From assembly GCF_024703995.1 (NCBI RefSeq), contig NZ_JAMXQV010000039.1:1-64000 (forward strand): a DNA stretch of 64,000 bases, written 5' to 3'. Made by a program: the position numbers and the translations under genes. Source of the DNA: Amycolatopsis iheyensis (lineage in GTDB: Bacteria > Actinomycetota > Actinomycetes > Mycobacteriales > Pseudonocardiaceae). The number at the start of each line of letters is the position of its first letter. Position 1 is the stretch's first letter. Positions 14,267-22,287 of the stretch are shown piece after piece. The notes beneath the pieces were generated by a model. That model was given only the letters and a program-made list of their open reading frames with translations. It was not told the origin of the DNA and did no database searches.

Positions 14267-16828
14267 CTACGCGCGCAGGGTTGCTTCGAAGCGTTCGCCC
14301 GCCGCAGCCACCGCGGCGTCGCGCGCCTTCGTGGCCTCATCGACGGTCAGGGTTCGGTCCGCCGCGCGGAAGCGGAGCTTGTACGCCAGCGAGCGCTTGC
14401 CCTCGCCCACCTGCTCGCCCGCGTACACGTCGAACAGCGTGATGTCCTCCAGCAGCTCGCCCGCGCCATCGCGCAGGACCGCGGCCAAGTCCGCCGACGG
14501 CACGTCCGCCGCCGCCACCAGGGCGACGTCGAGCAGCACCGGGGGGTAGCCCGACACGCTCGGCGCCGGGCGGGAGTCCGGGAGCGGGATCGCGTCGAGG
14601 TCCAGCTCCATCGCCACCGTGCGCGGCGGCAGGCCGAGGGCCTCCACCACCTTCGGGTGCAGCTCGCCCGCGTGGCCGACCGGCCAGTCGCCGACCCGCA
14701 GCTGGGCGCAACGGCCCGGGTGCCACGGCGGCAGGTCCGCCGCCTGCGTCGTCAGCTCGACCCCGGCGGCTTCCGCGATCGTGCGGGCGGCCTGCACCGC
14801 GTCCGCCCAGTTCGCCGGCTCGCCCTGGCCCCACCAGCCCGCGCGGCGACGCTGGCCCGCCAGCACCACTGCCACGTGCAGCGGCTGCTGCGGCACCGCG
14901 GCCTCCAGCACCGCCAGCTCCTCGTCCGTCGGCCGCCGGTCGACGCCGAGGTCCGGCACCTTCAGCGGGTTCGGCGCCGGGAGCACGACCTGGCCGATGT
15001 GGTAGAGCGAGACGTCCTTCATCCCGCGCGACACGTTGCGCTGCAGCGTGTCCAGCAGCCCCGGCAGCAACGTCGTCGCCAGCCGGTTGCGGTCGGCCTC
15101 CAGCGGGTTGCGGACCACGACCGTGTTGCGGCGGATGTCGTCGGCCGGCAGGCCGAACGCGTCCCACACCGAGTCGCCGACGAACGGGAACGGGCGCACC
15201 TCGATGTAGCCCGCCTCGGCCAGCGCCCGGGAAACGCCCCGGACCCGCCGCTGCGCCTCGGTCAGGCCCCGGCCGGCCGGGGCCGCGGGCAGGATCGACG
15301 GGATGCTGTCGTAGCCCTCCAGCCGCAGCACCTCTTCGACGAGGTCGGCCGGCTGGCGCAGGTCGCCGCGCCAGCTCGGCGGGATCGCCGTGACCAGGCC
15401 CGTGCCGTCGTCGCCCGTGCTGACCGAGACCTTGCAGCCGATCTGCGAAAGCCGGCGCACGGTGACACCGCGCTGGTAGTTCACGCCCGCGACCTTGTCG
15501 GGCAGGTTGATCGGCATCACGACCGCCGGGTTCGGCTCGACCGAGCCCTCGTCCGTGCGGCCGGGCTGGATCGCGGCGTCGCCGTACTGGCGCAGCAGCC
15601 GGGCGGCCAGCTCGACCGCCGCCGGGCACAGCTGCGGGTCGGTGAACCGCTCGAACCGCTTGGCGGCCTCCGAGAACAGCTTGTGCCGCCGCGCCGTGCG
15701 GCTGATGGCCGCCGGGTTCCAGTGCGCCGCCTCGAGCAGCACGTCGGTGCTCTCCGGCGTGATCTCGGTGCTCGCGCCACCCATCGTGCCGGCGAGCGAG
15801 ATGACACCGCTGTCGTCGGCGATGACCACGTCGTCCGGGTCGAGCGTGCGCTCGACGTCGTCCAGCGTGGTCAGCTTCTCGCCCGGCTTCGCCCGGCGGA
15901 CCACCAGGTCGCCCTGGATGGCCTTGGTGGCGAACGCGTGCAGCGGGTGCCCGAGCTCCAGCATCACGTAGTTGGTGACGTCGACGGCCAGGGAGATGGA
16001 CCGGATGCCGGCCAGCATCAGCCGGCGGCGCATCCACCACGGGGTCGGCGCGGTCGCGTCCAGGCCGGTGACGCGCCGCAGCACGAACCGCGGGCAGCCT
16101 TCCGGGTCCTCGACGTGCACCGGCCAGGCGTCACCCTCGGCCGCCGGGACCTCCAGCAGCGCCGGGTCGCCGAAGGGCACGTCCAGCGCGTTCGACAGCT
16201 CGCGCGCGAGGCCGCGCACGGACAGCGCGTAGCCGCGGTCCGGCGTCGGGGCCAGCTCGATCACCGTGTCGTCGAGACCGAGCAGCTCGCGGGCGTCGTC
16301 ACCCGGGCTCGCGGTGCCCGACGGCAGCACGAGGATGCCGGTGTGGTCATCGCCGAGGCCGAGCTCGCGGGCCGAGCAGATCATGCCGTCGCTGATCCGG
16401 CCGTAAGTCTTGCGAGAGGCGATGGCGAAGTCGCCGGGCAGGACCGCCCCGGGCAGCGCGATCACGACCAAGTCACCTTCGACGAAGTTGCGCGCGCCGC
16501 AGACGATGCCGCGGGTCCGGATGCCGTGCGGGCCTTCGTCCTCGAGCTCGCCGTCTTCGTCGTCCTCTTCCTCGTCGTCCTCGGCGGCGACGGGCTCCTC
16601 GGCCTCTTCGCCGACGTCGACGCGGCAGAACCGGATCGGCTTCTTGAAGTCGGTCAGCTCTTCGATCTCGGCCACCCGGCCGACGACCAGCGGGCCGGTG
16701 ACCGGCCCGAGCTCCTTGAGGTCGTCGACCTCGATGCCGATCCGCACGAACGCGTCGGCCAGGTCCTGCGGCGTGACCTCCTCGCCGATGTCGAGGTGTT
16801 CGGTCAGCCAGCTGACGGGGACTCGCAC
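14267..16828 (-). CDS. pheT: phenylalanyl-tRNA synthetase, beta subunit
   Basis: Beta subunit of the heterotetrameric PheRS that charges tRNA-Phe, 853 residues, within the family range. Domains in order: N-terminal VRVPVSWL opening and an EMAP/tRNA-binding domain (GIVCGARNF, residues about 45-165), B3/B4 editing domain (GHPLHAFATKAI near 300), B5 domain, and the C-terminal anticodon-binding FDX-ACB domain (SGYPPVLLDVALV to the end). An acidic low-complexity insert (about 25 residues of mostly E/D near residue 80) interrupts the EMAP domain and is unusual. The GTG start at 16826-16828 shares one base with the pheS stop (TAGTG). Confidence 0.96.
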   Translation of the reverse strand: MRVPVSWLTEHLDIGEEVTPQDLADAFVRIGIEVDDLKELGPVTGPLVVGRVAEIEELTDFKKPIRFCRVDVGEEAEEPVAAEDDEEEDDEDGELEDEGPHGIRTRGIVCGARNFVEGDLVVIALPGAVLPGDFAIASRKTYGRISDGMICSARELGLGDDHTGILVLPSGTASPGDDARELLGLDDTVIELAPTPDRGYALSVRGLARELSNALDVPFGDPALLEVPAAEGDAWPVHVEDPEGCPRFVLRRVTGLDATAPTPWWMRRRLMLAGIRSISLAVDVTNYVMLELGHPLHAFATKAIQGDLVVRRAKPGEKLTTLDDVERTLDPDDVVIADDSGVISLAGTMGGASTEITPESTDVLLEAAHWNPAAISRTARRHKLFSEAAKRFERFTDPQLCPAAVELAARLLRQYGDAAIQPGRTDEGSVEPNPAVVMPINLPDKVAGVNYQRGVTVRRLSQIGCKVSVSTGDDGTGLVTAIPPSWRGDLRQPADLVEEVLRLEGYDSIPSILPAAPAGRGLTEAQRRVRGVSRALAEAGYIEVRPFPFVGDSVWDAFGLPADDIRRNTVVVRNPLEADRNRLATTLLPGLLDTLQRNVSRGMKDVSLYHIGQVVLPAPNPLKVPDLGVDRRPTDEELAVLEAAVPQQPLHVAVVLAGQRRRAGWWGQGEPANWADAVQAARTIAEAAGVELTTQAADLPPWHPGRCAQLRVGDWPVGHAGELHPKVVEALGLPPRTVAMELDLDAIPLPDSRPAPSVSGYPPVLLDVALVAAADVPSADLAAVLRDGAGELLEDITLFDVYAGEQVGEGKRSLAYKLRFRAADRTLTVDEATKARDAAVAAAGERFEATLRA

Positions 16829-17889
16829 TACGCCTCCGTTCCGAAGGGAAGGGTGAAGCGGACGTCGCCCTCCACCATGTCGCGCATGTCCGGGATCCCG
16901 TTGCGGAACTGCAGGGTGCGCTCGATGCCCATGCCGAAGGCGAAGCCCGAGTACACGTCCGGGTCGACGCCGCAGGCACGCAGCACGTTCGGGTTGACCA
17001 TGCCGCAGCCACCCCACTCGACCCAGCCGGGGCCGCCCTTCTTCTCCTCGAACCAGACGTCCACTTCGGCGGACGGCTCGGTGAACGGGAAGAAGTGCGG
17101 ACGAAGGCGGGTCTTCGAGTTCTCGCCGAACATCGCGCGGGCGAAGGCGTCCAAGGTGCCCTTGAGGTGCGCCATGGTGATGCCCTTGTCCACCGCGAGG
17201 CCTTCGACCTGGGTGAACACCGGGGTGTGCGTCGAGTCCAGCTCGTCGGTGCGGTACGTGCGGCCCGGGCAGACGACGTACACCGGCAGGTCGCGGTGCA
17301 GCAGCGTGCGGGCCTGCACCGGCGAGGTGTGCGTGCGCAGCACCAGGCCGGAGTCCTCTTCGCCGACGTAGAAGGTGTCCTGCAGCTGGCGGGCCGGGTG
17401 GTCCTTGCCGAAGTTCAGCGCGTCGAAGTTGAACCACTCGGCTTCGAGCTCCGGGCCCTCGGCGATCTCGTAGCCCATCGCGACGAACGCGTCCGCGACG
17501 CGCTCGGAGACGGTGCTGATCGGGTGACGGGCACCCCGCGGGACGCGGTTCCACGGCAGCGTGACGTCGACGGCCTCTTCACGCAGCACGCGCTCGTCGC
17601 GCTCCACCTGGAGCTCGGCGCGGCGGGCGTCGAAGGCCGCCTGGACGGCCTGGCGGGCCTCGTTGACGCGCTTGCCGGCTTCGGCCTTCTCCTGCTTGGG
17701 CAGGGCGCCGATCTCGCGGCGGGCCAGCCCCACCGGGGCCTGGTCACCGAGGTGCGCCGGCTTGACCTCGGCCAGCGCCTCGAGCCCGGTCGCGGCGGCG
17801 AACGCGGCTTCGGCGGCCTTGACCGCCTCCTGCAGCGTCTCGGGGGCCAATACCGCGCCCTGGGCTTCCTTCTCCTTGGCTCCGGACAT
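16828..17889 (-). CDS. pheS: phenylalanyl-tRNA synthetase, alpha subunit
   Basis: Catalytic alpha subunit, 353 residues. N-terminal coiled-coil arm (residues about 10-95, rich in Ala, Glu and Lys) precedes the class II catalytic core. Motif 2 region reads VCPGRTYRTDELDSTHTPVFTQ (shortened: GRTYR and THTPVFTQVEG), and motif 3 contains GFAFGMGIERTLQFRNGIPDMR. Start ATG at 17887-17889 (MSGAKEKEA) follows about 120 nt of non-coding DNA, so the pheST promoter probably lies in 17890-18013. Confidence 0.97.
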   Translation of the reverse strand: MSGAKEKEAQGAVLAPETLQEAVKAAEAAFAAATGLEALAEVKPAHLGDQAPVGLARREIGALPKQEKAEAGKRVNEARQAVQAAFDARRAELQVERDERVLREEAVDVTLPWNRVPRGARHPISTVSERVADAFVAMGYEIAEGPELEAEWFNFDALNFGKDHPARQLQDTFYVGEEDSGLVLRTHTSPVQARTLLHRDLPVYVVCPGRTYRTDELDSTHTPVFTQVEGLAVDKGITMAHLKGTLDAFARAMFGENSKTRLRPHFFPFTEPSAEVDVWFEEKKGGPGWVEWGGCGMVNPNVLRACGVDPDVYSGFAFGMGIERTLQFRNGIPDMRDMVEGDVRFTLPFGTEA

Positions 17890-18013
17890 AACTCCTCGGC
17901 GTCCGCTGGGACTGGTCGTTCGCACGCCGCCGGACACGCGGCGCACGAGAGGTCAAAGGCGTGAAAAGTCTATGGGATCGGGTCCGCGCCGCCCCGCGCG
18001 GCCTCGCGCCCGG

Positions 18014-18847
18014 TCAGCGGGTGCGGAACGCGTCCGCGAAGTCGACCGACGCGAACTCGCCCGGGACGACGCCGTCGGCGGCGTAGCGGTAGAGCGCGGT
18101 CTGGTAGATGCCGGTCAGGGTCGTGACGAAGACGGCCACCAGCAGCGTCCAGACGATCGCCAGCCCGACGCAGACGAACACGGTGGCCGTGCCACCGAGC
18201 AGGAAGCCCGCGCCCAGGAACACGGCGTAACCGACGAGGCTGAGCAGGAACCCGACCACGCCGATGCCCGCGTTGCCCGCGACGTTCTCACCCCACGTGC
18301 GGCGGAACAGCTCGACCGAGCGCTTGACGCCGTCGCGGACGCCGGCGCCCTCCAGCATGACGATCGGCAGCACGAGGAACGTCGTGAGCCGCCAGGCCAG
18401 CCCGACCAGGCTGCTGACGATCTGGCCGAGGAAGCCGAGCCGCTCCTCGAGCGTGCGCAGGACCAGGCTGACGGTCGCGGTGACGCCGGCCCAGCCGAGC
18501 AGCACCGGCCACCGGCGGCTCGCCGCGGCCAGGCCCGCGCCGACACCCGGGATGCCGCCGTCGCCGCGCAGCGCGATGTCCGCCTGGGAGATCAGGGCGG
18601 CGTTGAAGAAGATCGTGACGAACGCCGAGACGACGTAGAACGCGGCGAGCAGCACCCAGGTGCCGACGGTCGGCTGGGCGTTCCCGGTCTGGACGTGCGC
18701 GGTGAAGAAGGCCGGCGTCAGGAACGCCCCGGCGACCAGCAAGCCGGCGATTCCGGCGAGCACGGGGAACCACGTCAGGCCTTTGTGGGCGCGCAGCACC
18801 CGCAACGACGCGGAGAACAGCTTGAACGAAAGGGCGAGCCGGCCCAT
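18014..18847 (-). CDS. DUF6159 family membrane protein
   Basis: 277 residues with about six hydrophobic segments: roughly residues 27-47, 64-84, 119-140, 145-170, 205-230 and 232-255. The opening MGRLALSFKLFSASLRVLR and the glycine-rich membrane segments fit the family annotated as DUF6159, an integral membrane family without known function. The gene is 50 nt downstream of the TrmH-type gene and 124 nt upstream of pheS, all leftward. Its place among translation genes is probably chance linkage. No catalytic motif was seen. Confidence 0.8.
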   Translation of the reverse strand: MGRLALSFKLFSASLRVLRAHKGLTWFPVLAGIAGLLVAGAFLTPAFFTAHVQTGNAQPTVGTWVLLAAFYVVSAFVTIFFNAALISQADIALRGDGGIPGVGAGLAAASRRWPVLLGWAGVTATVSLVLRTLEERLGFLGQIVSSLVGLAWRLTTFLVLPIVMLEGAGVRDGVKRSVELFRRTWGENVAGNAGIGVVGFLLSLVGYAVFLGAGFLLGGTATVFVCVGLAIVWTLLVAVFVTTLTGIYQTALYRYAADGVVPGEFASVDFADAFRTR

Positions 18848-18897
18848 GATTTCCCCCAGGTGACCACAATGGATGTCCGTGGCAGCCTAGCGGCTGA

Positions 18898-19713
18898 TCA
18901 GCGCCGGGCCGCCATCGCGCTCGTGTACACGCAGACGGCCGCCGCGGTGGCGAGGTTGAGGCTTTCGGCCTTGCCGTACAGCGGGATCCGGACCGCGAGG
19001 TCGGTGCGCTCGAGGACGTCGGCGGGCAGGCCGTGGGCCTCGTTGCCGAAGACCCACGCCGTCGGCTCGGTGAGGTCCACCCGATCGAGTTCGGCGTCGG
19101 CGTAGCCGTGCGCGGCGAACGTGCGCAAACCCGCCGTCGAACAGGCGGACAGGGCGGCCGAAACGTCGCGGACGCGCGTGATCGGCAGGTGGAAGAGGCT
19201 GCCGGCGGCGGCGCGGACGCACTTGCCGTTGTGCGGGTCGACGGTGTCGCCGGCGAGCACCACGGCCTCGGCGCCCGCCGCGTCGGCGACGCGGATCACC
19301 GTGCCCGCGTTGCCGGGGTCGGCGACGTCGACCAGCACCACGACGAGCCGGGCGCCCGGCGTCACGGCTTCTTCGAGCGGCCGGTCGAGCAGCGCGCAGA
19401 CGGCCACGATGCCTTGGGGCGTCACGGTTTCCGACAGCCCGTCGGCGGCGCGGTCGGTCATCGGCGAGACCCCGACGCCGGCCGCGCGGGCGGCGTCGAC
19501 CAGGTCCGCGTGCTGCTCCGCCGCGCGTTCGGTGACGAACAGCTCGTGCACGGTGCCGTGCTCGAGCGCCGCTTCGACGGCATTGGCGCCTTCGGCCAGG
19601 AACCGGCCGGTCTTGTCGCGTTCCGCGCGCCGCGTCAGCTTGCGCGCAGCAACGACCCGGGGGGTCCGTTCGGTGAACGGATCCGCCCCGGGTCGGGAGG
19701 AGCTGCCGGTCAG
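18898..19713 (-). CDS. TrmH (SpoU) family RNA 2'-O-methyltransferase
   Basis: SAM-dependent methyltransferase of the SPOUT class acting on rRNA or tRNA ribose. N-terminal substrate-binding part (TERTPRVVAARKLTRRAER, FLAEGANAVEAAL) is followed by the SPOUT domain with motif 1 DVADPGNAGTVIRVADAAG, motif 2 WVFGNEAHGLP and motif 3 VRIPLYGKAESLNLATAAAV. In mycobacteria the equivalent tsnR also follows rplT. Start choice is odd: no ATG, GTG or TTG lies between the rplT stop and the conserved domain. A CTG at 19711-19713 overlaps the rplT stop as CTGA and follows a purine-rich GAGAAGAAG, giving 271 residues. That start is my best inference, not established. Confidence 0.88.
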   Translation of the reverse strand: MTGSSSRPGADPFTERTPRVVAARKLTRRAERDKTGRFLAEGANAVEAALEHGTVHELFVTERAAEQHADLVDAARAAGVGVSPMTDRAADGLSETVTPQGIVAVCALLDRPLEEAVTPGARLVVVLVDVADPGNAGTVIRVADAAGAEAVVLAGDTVDPHNGKCVRAAAGSLFHLPITRVRDVSAALSACSTAGLRTFAAHGYADAELDRVDLTEPTAWVFGNEAHGLPADVLERTDLAVRIPLYGKAESLNLATAAAVCVYTSAMAARR

Positions 19714-20084
19714 GCCGACTTCTTCTCGGTGTTCACGTTGGCCTTGGCGAGCTCGGCCAGCGCGGTGAAGGCGGCGGCGTCGTTGACGGCGAGGTCCGCG
19801 AGGATCTTGCGGTCGACCTCGACACCCGCGGCCTTGATGCCCTGGATGAACCGGTTGTAGGTCACGCCGTTGGCGCGGGCGGCCGCGTTGATGCGGGTGA
19901 TCCACAGCTGGCGGAAGTCACCCTTGCGGGCACGGCGGTCCCGGTAGGCGTAGTTGAGCGAGTGAAGCGTCTGCTCCTTGGCCTTGCGGTACAGCCGCGA
20001 ACGCTGGCCGCGGTAGCCGCTGGCCAGTTCGAGAGTTGCGCGACGCTTCTTCTGGGCGTTGACCGCCCGCTTGACGCGTGCCAC
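19710..20084 (-). CDS. rplT: 50S ribosomal protein L20
   Basis: 124 residues, typical L20. Opens MARVKRAVNAQKKRR and shows GYRGQRSRLYRKAKEQ, the basic rRNA-binding arm, then RDRRARKGDFRQLWITRINAAAR. L20 nucleates large-subunit assembly and represses its own operon in bacteria that have been studied. Third gene of infC-rpmI-rplT, 70 nt after rpmI; its stop overlaps the probable CTG start of the methyltransferase gene. Confidence 0.98.
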   Translation of the reverse strand: MARVKRAVNAQKKRRATLELASGYRGQRSRLYRKAKEQTLHSLNYAYRDRRARKGDFRQLWITRINAAARANGVTYNRFIQGIKAAGVEVDRKILADLAVNDAAAFTALAELAKANVNTEKKSA

Positions 20085-20154
20085 GGGTCCATCCTGTCGA
20101 TCTCAGGGGGCGAAAAGGAAACGCCCCGGGGTGGTTACAGCAAGTTCTGGGGGA

Positions 20155-20349
20155 TCAGATGCCGAGCAGGCGCTTGACGCGGCCGGCCTCGGTCTTCGCG
20201 AGCTCGGTGGTGCCCTCGAGCCGGCGGGTGAGGCGGTTCGACTTCTTCTCCATCAGGTGGCGGCGGCCGGCCTTCTGGCGGCGCAGCTTGCCCGTGCCCG
20301 TGACACGGATCCGCTTGGACGTCCCGCTGTGGGTCTTCATCTTCGGCAT
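20155..20349 (-). CDS. rpmI: 50S ribosomal protein L35
   Basis: 64 residues, the usual L35 size, starting MPKMKTHSGTSKRIRVTGTG and containing RQKAGRRHLMEKKS. It binds 23S rRNA. It lies 68 nt after infC and 70 nt before rplT in the conserved infC-rpmI-rplT order. Confidence 0.98.
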   Translation of the reverse strand: MPKMKTHSGTSKRIRVTGTGKLRRQKAGRRHLMEKKSNRLTRRLEGTTELAKTEAGRVKRLLGI

Positions 20350-20417
20350 TTCAGTCCTCTTTCGTGCGGCGGCTCACCGGAGATTCCGGTGAGCCGCTGA
20401 CTCGTGCTGGTCGGCGC

Positions 20418-20981
20418 CTACGCGTCGGTGGTCGGCTCGGGAGCCGCCTCGGCCTTCGCCTTCGGCTTCACGTTCTTGTGCGGGGCCAGCACCATGATCA
20501 TGTTGCGACCGTCCTGCTTCGCCGACGACTCGACGAAACCCAGTTCGGTGACGTCTTCGGCGAGCTTCTGCAGCAGCCGGTAGCCGAGCTCCGGCCGGGA
20601 CTGCTCGCGACCGCGGAACATGATCGTGACCTTGACCTTGTTACCCGCCGCCAGGAACCGCGACACGTGACCCTTCTTGGTCTCGTAGTCGTGCTGGTCG
20701 ATCTTCGGGCGCAGCTTCTGTTCCTTGATGACGGTCAGCTGCTGGTTGCGCCGGGACTCGCGGGCCTTCTGCGCGCTCTCGTACTTGAACTTGCCGAAGT
20801 CCATGAGCTTGCACACGGGCGGGCGTGCCTGCGGCGCGACCTCGACGAGGTCGAGATCGTTCTCCTGCGCCAGGCGCAGCGCATCCTCGATCCGGACGAT
20901 GCCGACCTGTTCACCGTTCGGCCCGACGAGTCGGACCTCCGGCACCCGGATTCGGTCGTTGATGCGTGTCTCGGAGCTGAT
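20418..20981 (-). CDS. infC: translation initiation factor IF-3 (ATC start)
   Basis: Prevents premature 50S joining and proofreads start codons. 187 residues from an ATC start at 20979-20981: a Shine-Dalgarno AAGGAGG (20987-20993 in plus coordinates) is followed by CCCC and ATC, and translation then reads xSSETRINDRIRVPEVRL, the normal IF-3 N-terminus. Use of a rare start codon for autoregulation is well known for infC. The N-domain (to about residue 75), linker, and C-domain with GHVSRFLAAGNKVKVTIMFRGRE are complete. The C-terminus carries an Ala/Lys/Pro-rich tail. No ATG, GTG or TTG fits the conserved N-terminus. Confidence 0.95.
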   Translation of the reverse strand: MSSETRINDRIRVPEVRLVGPNGEQVGIVRIEDALRLAQENDLDLVEVAPQARPPVCKLMDFGKFKYESAQKARESRRNQQLTVIKEQKLRPKIDQHDYETKKGHVSRFLAAGNKVKVTIMFRGREQSRPELGYRLLQKLAEDVTELGFVESSAKQDGRNMIMVLAPHKNVKPKAKAEAAPEPTTDA

Positions 20982-21043
20982 GGGGCCTCCTTGGTCCGAG
21001 GAATGTTTCCTGTTCTCGTTCGACCTGGTGCCCACATAGCGAA

Positions 21044-21072
21044 GGCCCCGACACCGTTCGGTGCGCGGGGCC
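21044..21072 (-). promoter_or_regulatory. infC leader hairpin
   Basis: In the infC 5' region GGCCCCG (minus strand) pairs with CGGGGCC and an inner CACCG pairs with CGGTG around a 2-nt loop, giving a strong GC stem 63 nt upstream of the ATC start. It is not followed by a U-tract. A role as leader structure or attenuator of the infC-rpmI-rplT operon is inferred from position only. Confidence 0.4.
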
Positions 21073-21234
21073 CACTCTGTTTCCGATCGTGTCCCGGAGG
21101 ACACTTCTTCACCCTGGACTGGCGTCCGGGCGAGACCGGACCCGGCCACCTGTACGGTGACGCGGGTGGGAGCGGGGCTCCACTTGCCGCCCCCGATCGC
21201 TCGAGGGCTGGTCGCTCGTGGAAGGGTACCAGAC

Positions 21235-21594
21235 GTGTCAGATCAACCCGCCGAACAGCCCCCCTATTCCCCTGATGACCGCCGGCTGGCCGAGATCCCC
21301 AGCGTGGAGGTGATCAGCCGCGCCGCGGTCATGCTGCTGTCGGCCGGCGCCGAGCGGCTCGGTCTCGCCGACGCCGACCCCGAGAACTCCCCGCACCGCG
21401 ACCTCGACGAAGCCCGCCGCCTGATCACCGCGCTGGCCGGGCTCGTCACCTCCTCGGCGGAGTACCTCGGCCTGCACGCCGGCCCGTTGCGCGACGGCCT
21501 GCAGACGCTCCAGAAGGCCTTCCGGGAGGCTTCGGCCGTGCCCGACGAGCCCGGCAAGGGGCCCGGCGAAAAGTACACCGGTCCCGTTTACTGA
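21235..21594 (+). CDS. DUF1844 domain protein
   Basis: 119 residues from GTG 21235-21237 (VSDQPAEQPP). The conserved DUF1844 core runs from IPSVEVISRAAVMLLSAGAERLGL through NSPHRDLDEARRLITALAGLV. Function is unknown; the family is found next to infC in many actinobacteria, which this arrangement repeats (divergent, 253 nt apart). GGAAGGG about 9 nt upstream supports the start. The protein is soluble, with a mainly helical look and a proline- and glycine-rich C-terminal tail. Confidence 0.85.
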   Translation: MSDQPAEQPPYSPDDRRLAEIPSVEVISRAAVMLLSAGAERLGLADADPENSPHRDLDEARRLITALAGLVTSSAEYLGLHAGPLRDGLQTLQKAFREASAVPDEPGKGPGEKYTGPVY

Positions 21595-21614
21595 CGTCCC
21601 GCTCGCCCGGTTCC

Positions 21615-21652
21615 TTGCCGGACGAGCTTGGCGACAGGTAACATGTTAGATG
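21615..21652 (+). promoter_or_regulatory. GntR-gene promoter and TAACATGTTA palindrome
   Basis: TTGCCG (21615-21620) and TAACAT (21639-21644) are 18 nt apart and end 7 nt before the GTG at 21652, which suggests a leaderless transcript. The -10 box lies in the perfect 10-nt palindrome TAACATGTTA (21639-21648), a reasonable operator for the GntR protein encoded just downstream. Confidence 0.45.
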
Positions 21653-22287
21653 TGAGTCTCTCAAAGGTCACCCGCCCGCTCCTGCGCGACGAGGCGTACG
21701 ACCGCATCCGGCACGCGATCGTCGACGGCTCCCTGCCCCCGGGCACTCCCCTGCGCGACGGCGACCTGGCCGACCAGCTCGGCCTCTCCAAGGCACCGGT
21801 CCGCGAGGCGCTGCGAAGGCTGGCCGACGACGGCCTCGTCGACTCCAAGCCGCAGAGCTACACGCGGGTCTCCGAAGTCATGTCCCCGGACGTCATCGAC
21901 GCCCGGCAGCTCGTGCGCGTGCTGCACGAGTTCGCCGTGCGGGAAGCGGTCCGGCGCTGCCGCCCGGCGGACATCGCCGCCATGCGGGCGGCCAACGACC
22001 GGTTCGCGAAGGCCATCGAGGCCCGCGACATCGAGGCCGCGGTCCGAGCCGACGACGAGCTCCACGACATCCCCGTGCGCCTCGCCGGCAACGCCGCCGT
22101 CGCCGCCACCCTCGACCGCTACACACCGCTGCTGCGCCGGCTGGAGCACGCCCGCTTCAGCTCGACGCTGGCCTGGAACTCGGTGGAACGCCACACGCGG
22201 CTGATCGACGCGCTCGAAGCCCGCGACACCGGAACCGCCGTCTCCGTGATCTCGACCATCTGGACCGACCTCCTGGAGGAGCGATGA
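21652..22287 (+). CDS. GntR family regulator (FCD type)
   Basis: 211 residues from GTG 21652. N-terminal GntR winged helix (RDEAYDRIRHAIVDGSLPPG, LADQLGLSKAPVREALRRLADDGLV, residues about 11-70) with an FCD all-helical ligand domain (ARQLVRVLHEFAVREAVRR to the end), in which Asp and His residues normally bind a metal and a carboxylate ligand. Its stop overlaps the acdS start as ATGA, so it almost certainly controls acdS and may respond to its substrate or product. ATG 21643 and TTG 21628 lie in frame upstream; the former would add a rare TTA codon and places the start inside the palindrome, so GTG is preferred. Confidence 0.88.
   Translation: MSLSKVTRPLLRDEAYDRIRHAIVDGSLPPGTPLRDGDLADQLGLSKAPVREALRRLADDGLVDSKPQSYTRVSEVMSPDVIDARQLVRVLHEFAVREAVRRCRPADIAAMRAANDRFAKAIEARDIEAAVRADDELHDIPVRLAGNAAVAATLDRYTPLLRRLEHARFSSTLAWNSVERHTRLIDALEARDTGTAVSVISTIWTDLLEER

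Noticed and set aside
16555..16620. Possible frameshift at the acidic stretch in pheT
   Set aside because: The frame stays open and resumes the EMAP domain after the insert; it is a low-complexity insertion, not a break.
11663..17371. A 1902-codon open frame on the plus strand opposite the Tap-type, pheT and pheS genes
   Set aside because: It is antisense to well-identified genes, has GC-driven low-complexity Arg/Val/Leu composition, and no family signature. It is a shadow of third-position GC bias.
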